This document shows, one piece after another, positions 14,359 to 18,409 of a DNA stretch of 18,409 nt. Source of the stretch: DATDRS01 sp035291605 (GTDB lineage Bacteria; Chloroflexota; Anaerolineae; Anaerolineales; UBA6663); contig DATDRS010000155.1 in NCBI GenBank assembly GCA_035291605.1, forward strand, positions 1-18,409, written 5' to 3'. The translations under genes and the position numbers were made by a program. Each line of letters opens with the position of its first letter. Within the stretch, counting starts at the first letter, position 1. Under the pieces are notes generated by a model that worked only from the letters and a program-made list of their open reading frames with translations, searched no databases and was not told the origin of the DNA.

Positions 14359-14508
14359 TTATCGCTTCTTATCAAGAACCGGAATTGAGGCAGGTTGAAG
14401 CTGGCCCGGCGTAAGCAATGGGCCGAGCCTCCCAAGTCGCTCAAGCAACTTGCGCACACGCGCTATCACCGTCACCACCCCTGAGATGCGCCTGCCTCTT
14501 GTGCTCAT
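14359..14508 (-). CDS. Small uncharacterised ORF between leuS T-box and leuS
   Basis: 49 residues starting MSTRGRRISG, basic overall, with a helix-like VVTVIARVRKLLERLGRLG and a Pro/Gln-rich end. GGAGG lies exactly five bases before the ATG (complement of 14514-14518), as good an SD as any in the window. The stop is 18 bases before the leuS ATG, so ribosomes could pass from one to the other. It lies after the T-box terminator and so would be made only when leucyl-tRNA is short. I recognise no family. Confidence 0.5.
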   Translation of the reverse strand: MSTRGRRISGVVTVIARVRKLLERLGRLGPLLTPGQLQPASIPVLDKKR

Positions 14509-14605
14509 TTCAACCTCCGGCCTCACTCCCACCCGGCGCTTCGCGCCACTTTCCCCCTCTCTATACGCCGAGGGCGAATGGAGAGATAGTAGGTGAGGTG
14601 CGGGT

Positions 14606-14644
14606 AAATAAAATACCCCTCCATCCAACTCAGGGACGAAGGGG
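14606..14644 (-). terminator. Intrinsic terminator of the leuS T-box
   Basis: On the minus strand CCCCTTCGTCC (complement of 14634-14644), a seven-base loop and GGATGGAGGGG pair along 11 bases including two G-U pairs, followed by TATTTTATTT. It is the OFF-state hairpin of the riboswitch. Confidence 0.88.
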
Positions 14645-14765
14645 CGCTCCGTGGTACCACCCTGGTTTGGCAATGACCACCTCTCCACTGCACGCGCAGC
14701 GGCTACCAACCATTGCCACACTCATTGGCGCGTTATCGGGCGCACCCGCTGTAGGCTGGGCGTCG

Positions 14766-14840
14766 GGGCGGGGTCGCCCCGCCCTTACACGTTCACCCAC
14801 AGAGCGCGGTCCGTTGAGGCGCGATGACCGCGCCCTTACA
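14766..14840. repeat. Two palindrome-plus-CTTACA repeat units inside the T-box linker
   Basis: Unit 1: GGGCGGGG-TCG-CCCCGCCC (14766-14784) running into CTTACA. Unit 2: GGCGCG-ATGAC-CGCGCC (14818-14834) followed by CTTACA (14835-14840). Both end in GCCCTTACA, 51 bases apart. Seen from the minus strand each begins TGTAAGGGCG, like known short GC-rich dispersed repeats. They lie between stem I and the antiterminator. Confidence 0.65.
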
Positions 14841-14987
14841 GGTGTGATCGCCACACCCTGCCAGACCTCCCCGGCGAGTTCGGCCTTATCGGGCGTTCCG
14901 CAGACGCCGCGCGGGGCTTACACCTCTCTCTCCCTGCTCGCTGGCGGACGGCCTACTACTCCGGCTTGACGCTTCTAAATATGGTAT

Positions 14988-15006
14988 GGGCGCGGTTTCC
15001 ACGCCC
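14988..15006 (-). other. Hairpin after the tRNA-Ala pair
   Basis: GGGCG-T-GG, AAA loop, CC-G-CGCCC on the minus strand, between tRNA-Ala(GGC) and the T-box. No T-run follows, so it may be a processing or weak termination structure rather than an intrinsic terminator. Confidence 0.4.
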
Positions 15007-15012
15007 TATCAG

Positions 15013-15085
15013 TGGACCCAGAGGGATTTGAACCCTCGACCTTCTCAATGCCATTGAGACGCGCTCCCAACTGCGCTATGGGCCC
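15013..15085 (-). tRNA. tRNA-Ala (anticodon GGC)
   Basis: 73 bases fold into a full cloverleaf: acceptor GGGCCCA/TGGGTCC, D arm GCGC...GCGC, anticodon stem TCTCA/TGAGA with loop ATGGCAT, and T arm GAGGG-TTCAAAT-CCCTC. The G3:U70 pair that specifies alanine is present. CCA is not encoded. It reads GCC (and GCU) codons. Confidence 0.97.
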
Positions 15086-15115
15086 TGGTAGAGACAGGCC
15101 TTATGCCTGCCCAGG

Positions 15116-15188
15116 TGGACCTGAAGGGATTTGAACCCTTGACCTCCTCAGTGCGATTGAGGCGCTCTCCCAGCTGAGCCACAGGCCC
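15116..15188 (-). tRNA. tRNA-Ala (anticodon CGC)
   Basis: 73-base cloverleaf: acceptor GGGCCTG/CAGGTCC, D arm GCTC...GAGC, anticodon stem CCTCA/TGAGG with loop ATCGCAC, T arm AAGGG-TTCAAAT-CCCTT. G3:U70 is present; CCA is not encoded. It reads GCG. It is the first gene of the minus-strand transcript, 30 bases before tRNA-Ala(GGC). Confidence 0.97.
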
Positions 15189-15201
15189 GCAGGTGGATGG
15201 C

Positions 15202-15230
15202 ATTGTACCCGACGGGCATGGGGCTGTCAA
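15202..15230 (-). promoter_or_regulatory. Consensus promoter of the tRNA-Ala pair
   Basis: On the minus strand TTGACA (complement of 15225-15230), a 17-base spacer and TACAAT (complement of 15202-15207). Initiation near 15195 would be a few bases before the first tRNA at 15188. Confidence 0.85.
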
Positions 15231-15257
15231 GAATCGCGTACCGTCCCGTGTTACAAT

Positions 15258-15277
15258 TGCCTCCCGTAACGGAGGCA
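15258..15277 (+). promoter_or_regulatory. Inverted repeat covering the argS ribosome-binding site
   Basis: TGCCTCC (15258-15264), loop CGTAAC, GGAGGCA (15271-15277): a perfect 7-bp stem whose right arm is the SD of argS, three bases before the ATG. In RNA it would hide the SD. A TACAAT just upstream (15252-15257) would place the start of transcription inside the left arm, in which case it could only work as a DNA site. Confidence 0.5.
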
Positions 15278-15279
15278 TC

Positions 15280-17085
15280 ATGTTCGACAAAGAACTCGCC
15301 GTCATCGCCGGACGCATCTCGGCCGCGCTCGCCGAGTTGGGCGCGCCGGACGGCGGCGAAATCAAGTGGCAACCCACGCCTTTCGCCGGCCAGTGGGGTC
15401 TTGGCACCAACGTTTGTTTTCAGGCGGCCGCTGCCGAAGCGCGGTCGGGCAAACGGGTGAACGTGCCCGCGCGGGCGCAGGAACTCGCACAGCTCATCGC
15501 CGGGAAACTGGGGACGCCGTCCGGGTTCGCGCGTCTCGAAGCCGACAAGGCTTATCTCAACGTTTATTTTGACACCCCCACCTACGCGGCCCGCGTGATC
15601 GGCGAGACCACTGACAGCGGCGCCGACTTCGGGCGGGGCGCGCCCAAAGGCGAGCGGGTGATGGTCGAATACGCGCAGCCGAACACGCATCACTCGTTCC
15701 ACATCGGCCACGCACGCAACGCGATCCTGGGCGAGGTGCTGGCGCGGCTCGTCGAGTTCGCGGGGTTTGACGCCGTTCGCGCCTCGTATCCCGGCGACAT
15801 GGGCCTGACCGTAATTACCTGCGTGTGGGCCTACGACAAGTTCTACAAGGGGCAGGAGCCGGAGGGCATTCACGAGCGCGGGCGGTGGATCGCGAAGGTT
15901 TACCACGAAGCGCATAAACTCGTCACGCCCAAAGAAAACGAGACGCCGGAGGAGACAGCGCGCCGCGAAGCGTACGACGCCGAGCGGCGCGAATGGAACC
16001 GTCGCTGGGACGCGGGCGACCCCGAAGTGCGCGCACTGTGGCGCATGACCCGCCAGTGGAGCCTCGACGAACTCGCCGACATCCTGCGCCTGCTCGACAT
16101 CAAGATTGACGTGTTCTTCTACGAGAGCGAGGTGGACAAACCTGCGAAAGTCATCGTGGACGAGCTCCTCGCCAAAGGCATCGCCGACGACGAGCGGCCT
16201 ACCGGCGGCGCGATCATCGTGAAGATTGACGAGAAACTGGGGCTGAAGAAGGAAAAGTACCGCGCCAACGTCATCCTGCGGAGCGACGGCACGACGCTCT
16301 ACCTGACCAAAGACCTGGCGCTCGCCAAGGTGAAGTTCGAGACCTACCACGTGGACCGCTCAATCTACGTGGTGGACGTGCGGCAAAGCCTGCACTTGCA
16401 GCAGGCGTTCAAGATTCTCGAGCTGTGGGGCTTCCCGCAGGCGGCCAAGTGCTATCACCTCGCCTATGGGACGGTGAGCCTGCCAGAAGGCGCGATGTCC
16501 TCGCGCAAGGGCAATGTCATTTACTTCATGGACGTGCTGGAGGAGGCCCACCGCCGCGTGCTGGACATCATCGCCGAGAAGAACCCGGAACTGCCGGAAG
16601 AGGCGCGCAAGGCGGTCGCGCGCCAGATCGGACTGGGCGCGATGGTCTACACCATGATTTCGGTAGACACCACCAAGGACATTGTCTTCGACTGGGAAAC
16701 CGCGCTCAGTTTCGACGGCAAATCCGCGCCGTACATCCAAAACGCGCACGTCCGCGCGAACAGCATCCTCAAGAAAGCGGGCAGCCTCCCGACCGAGGCC
16801 GTCTTTGATTACGCCCTCGACCCGCTGGAGGTCGAACTGATTGACCTGATCTCGCGCTTCCCGGCGACCGTCCAGCAATCCGCGCTCGAATACAAGCCCC
16901 TGCACATGGCGAGCTTCGCCTACGAACTCGCCAAAACCTTCCACGCCTTCTACCACGTCGTCCCCGTGCTTCAGGCGGAAAGCGAGGCGGTCAAGCATGC
17001 CCGCCTGCGCCTCGTCGCCGCCGTGCGGCAGACGCTGGCGAATGCGCTGAGGCTGCTGGATATACAGGCGCCAGATGTCATGTAA
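15280..17085 (+). CDS. argS: Arginyl-tRNA synthetase
   Basis: 601 residues from the ATG at 15280; an in-frame ATG at 15193 overlaps the tRNA promoter and has no SD, while GGAGG precedes 15280 by four bases. Class Ia synthetase charging tRNA-Arg: N-terminal tRNA D-loop-binding domain, HIGH motif in EYAQPNTHHSFHIGHARN (about residues 129-146), the KMSKS position as AMSSRKGN, which is normal for ArgRS, and a C-terminal helical anticodon-binding domain ending in ANALRLLDIQAPDVM with the typical final Met. Length fits the family. It is transcribed divergently from the tRNA-Ala pair. Confidence 0.96.
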   Translation: MFDKELAVIAGRISAALAELGAPDGGEIKWQPTPFAGQWGLGTNVCFQAAAAEARSGKRVNVPARAQELAQLIAGKLGTPSGFARLEADKAYLNVYFDTPTYAARVIGETTDSGADFGRGAPKGERVMVEYAQPNTHHSFHIGHARNAILGEVLARLVEFAGFDAVRASYPGDMGLTVITCVWAYDKFYKGQEPEGIHERGRWIAKVYHEAHKLVTPKENETPEETARREAYDAERREWNRRWDAGDPEVRALWRMTRQWSLDELADILRLLDIKIDVFFYESEVDKPAKVIVDELLAKGIADDERPTGGAIIVKIDEKLGLKKEKYRANVILRSDGTTLYLTKDLALAKVKFETYHVDRSIYVVDVRQSLHLQQAFKILELWGFPQAAKCYHLAYGTVSLPEGAMSSRKGNVIYFMDVLEEAHRRVLDIIAEKNPELPEEARKAVARQIGLGAMVYTMISVDTTKDIVFDWETALSFDGKSAPYIQNAHVRANSILKKAGSLPTEAVFDYALDPLEVELIDLISRFPATVQQSALEYKPLHMASFAYELAKTFHAFYHVVPVLQAESEAVKHARLRLVAAVRQTLANALRLLDIQAPDVM

Positions 17086-17145
17086 CGTATTCCGTGTTGC
17101 GTATTCCGTATCCTTCACGCCGCCAACGGAATACGCAATACGTCA
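17085..17145. repeat. Degenerate word element with perfect inverted repeat (CGTATTCCGT theme)
   Basis: TTGCGTATTCCGT (17097-17109) is exactly inverted as ACGGAATACGCAA (17126-17138), and an extra ACGTATTCCGT sits at 17085-17095, overlapping the argS stop. It could fold into a 13-bp hairpin between argS and the next gene. No T-run follows. Confidence 0.65.
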
Positions 17146-17183
17146 TCCTGCCACGCAGACTCTCATATAAGGAGAACAAACCA

Positions 17184-18409
17184 GTGACACGTACCCGCAT
17201 TCTCATCATGGGCGCCGCCGGGCGCGACTTCCACAATTTCAACACCGTCTACCGTGACAACGACGCCTTTGAAGTCGTCGCCTTCACCGCTACGCAGATT
17301 CCAAACATCGAGGGCCGGGTTTACCCCGCGGAACTCGCGGGGAGCCTCTACCCGCAGGGGATCAAGATTTACCCCGAAAGCGAACTCATCCACCTCATCC
17401 ATGATTTGACCGTAGATGAGGTGGTTTTTTCGTACAGCGACGTCCCGCACGTTTACGTGATGAATCAGGCCTCCAAAATACTGGCGGTGGGCGCGAACTT
17501 CAAACTGCTCGGCCCCAGGGACACCCAAATCAAATCCACCAAGCCGGTCGTCTCCATCGGCGCGGTGCGCACTGGCGCCGGCAAGTCGCAGACCACCCGC
17601 CGCGTGGCCGACATCCTGCGCGCGCTCGGTTACCATGTCGCCGCCATCCGCCACCCCATGCCCTACGGCAACCTGATCGCGCAGAACGTCCAGCGCTTCG
17701 CCGACTACGACGACCTCGACGAATACGAGTGCACCATCGAGGAGCGCGAGGAATACGAGCCGCACCTCGACCGCGGCGTGGTCGTGTTCGCCGGCGTGGA
17801 CTATGAGAAAATCTTGCGGGAAGCCGAGAAAGAAGTGGACATCGTGCTGTGGGACGGCGGCAACAACGATCTGCCCTTCTACAAATCCGATCTGCACATC
17901 GTCGTCGCCGACCCGCACCGCCCCAGCCACGAATCCACCTACCATCCCGGCGAGACCAACGCCCGCATGGCCGACGTCCTCGTCCTCAACAAGGTGGACA
18001 CGGCCGATTACGCCAACGTTGTCGCCGTCCGCGAGGCCCTGCGAGAGCTGAATCCCCGCGCGACGGTCGTCGAGGCCGCCTCCCCGCTCACCGTCGAAGA
18101 CCCGGCGGCGATCAAAGGCAAGAAAGTCCTCGTCATCGAAGACGGCCCGACGCTCACACACGGCGGAATGGCCTACGGCGCGGCGTGGGTCGCCGCGCGC
18201 CGCTTCGGCGCCTCCGAAATCCTCGACCCGCGTCCCTACGCCGTCGGCTCCATCGTCGAGACCTACAAGAAATACCCGACGACGGGGAACGTGCTGCCCG
18301 CGATGGGCTACGGCGCGCAGCAGATCAAAGAACTCGAAGCCACCATCGCCAACACCCCGGCTGACCTCGTCCTCATCGGCACGCCGATTGACCTGCGCCG
18401 CGTGCTCCA
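17184..18409 (+). CDS. Cyclic 2,3-diphosphoglycerate synthetase-like P-loop protein (C-terminus cut by window edge)
   Basis: 408 residues open to the edge. The GTG start at 17184 has AAGGAG nine bases upstream. The N-terminal part, RILIMGAAGRDFHNFN, is a Rossmann-like strand and loop; VVSIGAVRTGAGKSQTTRRV (about 132-151) is the P-loop with the RTGxGKSQ form of the cyclic 2,3-diphosphoglycerate synthetase family; VDIVLWDGGNNDLPF is a Walker-B-like strand, and LVLNKVDTA resembles a GTPase NKxD motif. The founding enzymes in methanogens make the thermoprotectant cDPG from 2,3-diphosphoglycerate with ATP. Whether bacterial relatives do the same is unclear. It follows argS by about 100 bases separated by a word element. 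Confidence 0.8.
   Translation, partial: MTRTRILIMGAAGRDFHNFNTVYRDNDAFEVVAFTATQIPNIEGRVYPAELAGSLYPQGIKIYPESELIHLIHDLTVDEVVFSYSDVPHVYVMNQASKILAVGANFKLLGPRDTQIKSTKPVVSIGAVRTGAGKSQTTRRVADILRALGYHVAAIRHPMPYGNLIAQNVQRFADYDDLDEYECTIEEREEYEPHLDRGVVVFAGVDYEKILREAEKEVDIVLWDGGNNDLPFYKSDLHIVVADPHRPSHESTYHPGETNARMADVLVLNKVDTADYANVVAVREALRELNPRATVVEAASPLTVEDPAAIKGKKVLVIEDGPTLTHGGMAYGAAWVAARRFGASEILDPRPYAVGSIVETYKKYPTTGNVLPAMGYGAQQIKELEATIANTPADLVLIGTPIDLRRVL

Larger units (their letters stand above)
14606..14972 (-). promoter_or_regulatory. Leucine-specific T-box riboswitch of leuS
   Basis: The hallmark T-box AGGGTGGTACCACGG is the complement of 14649-14663. Stem I is visible: CCGG (14961-14964) pairs with CCGG (14871-14874) and GGCC (14950-14953) with GGCC (14882-14885). 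They enclose a specifier loop with AGTAGTA on one side and GAACTCG on the other. The GAA-CTC places CUC, a leucine codon, as specifier (complement of 14876-14878). The distal AGCGAG...GGTGTAAG motif of stem I is also present. Uncharged tRNA-Leu would pair with it and prevent termination, raising leuS expression. The linker between stem I and the antiterminator is enlarged by repeat units at 14766-14840. Confidence 0.93.

Noticed and set aside
15193..15279. N-terminal extension of argS
   Set aside because: It would translate the divergent tRNA promoter and the hairpin; the SD and family alignment both favour the ATG at 15280.
866..17145. Word elements as CRISPR arrays or insertion sequences
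   Set aside because: There are no constant repeat/spacer units, no transposase, and no target-site duplications in the window.

Overview
The window is GC-rich bacterial DNA with mostly ATG/GTG starts and good Shine-Dalgarno (SD) sites. A leucine T-box leader, a CstA-type permease, paired ArsA/Get3-like ATPases, a cyclic-2,3-diphosphoglycerate-synthetase-like protein and short degenerate 'word' repeats in many intergenic gaps together suggest an Anaerolineae-like member of the Chloroflexota. That placement is inference; no marker gene here proves it.

Layout. Positions 1-2052 are minus-strand genes: a protein with two fused NUDIX domains (cut by the window edge), a small protein resembling a degenerate PD-(D/E)XK fold, and an SGNH/GDSL esterase. 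A non-coding stretch holds a strong sigma70-type promoter with a dyad just downstream. It precedes a thioredoxin-fold CxxC protein, a possible 26-codon leader ORF that overlaps the next start by ATGA, and the permease gene cstA. A minus-strand membrane-anchored protein of unknown function follows.

Positions 5637-10382 form the most unusual block. Three paralogous proteins of about 90 residues surround two ArsA/Get3-family ATPases, in the order small1, broken zinc ribbon, small2, ArsA-1, M4 protease, emfourin-like inhibitor, ArsA-2, small3. The ATPases lack cysteines and are degenerate at different active-site motifs: ArsA-1 in switch II, ArsA-2 in switch I. An obligate heterodimer working on the small proteins is a reasonable hypothesis. 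The protealysin-like protease and its inhibitor form a known type of toxin-like pair inserted in the middle. A quinone oxidoreductase gene follows and ends at a bidirectional terminator.

Positions 11653-15188 are read on the minus strand. A consensus promoter drives two tandem tRNA-Ala genes (anticodons CGC and GGC, both with G3:U70). Next come a leucine T-box riboswitch (specifier CUC, T-box sequence, 11-bp terminator), an unannotated 49-residue ORF with a strong SD, and leuS. LeuRS has a Lys/Arg/Ala-rich N-terminal tail and an in-frame insertion made of the same words as the intergenic elements. argS and the start of a cyclic-2,3-diphosphoglycerate-synthetase-like gene close the window on the plus strand.

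Intergenic 'word' elements recur at about 866, 1329, 4836, 5544, 6306, 10067 and 17085, and inside leuS at 12141-12212. They are imperfect inverted repeats built from short themes, and some words are shared exactly between distant copies.
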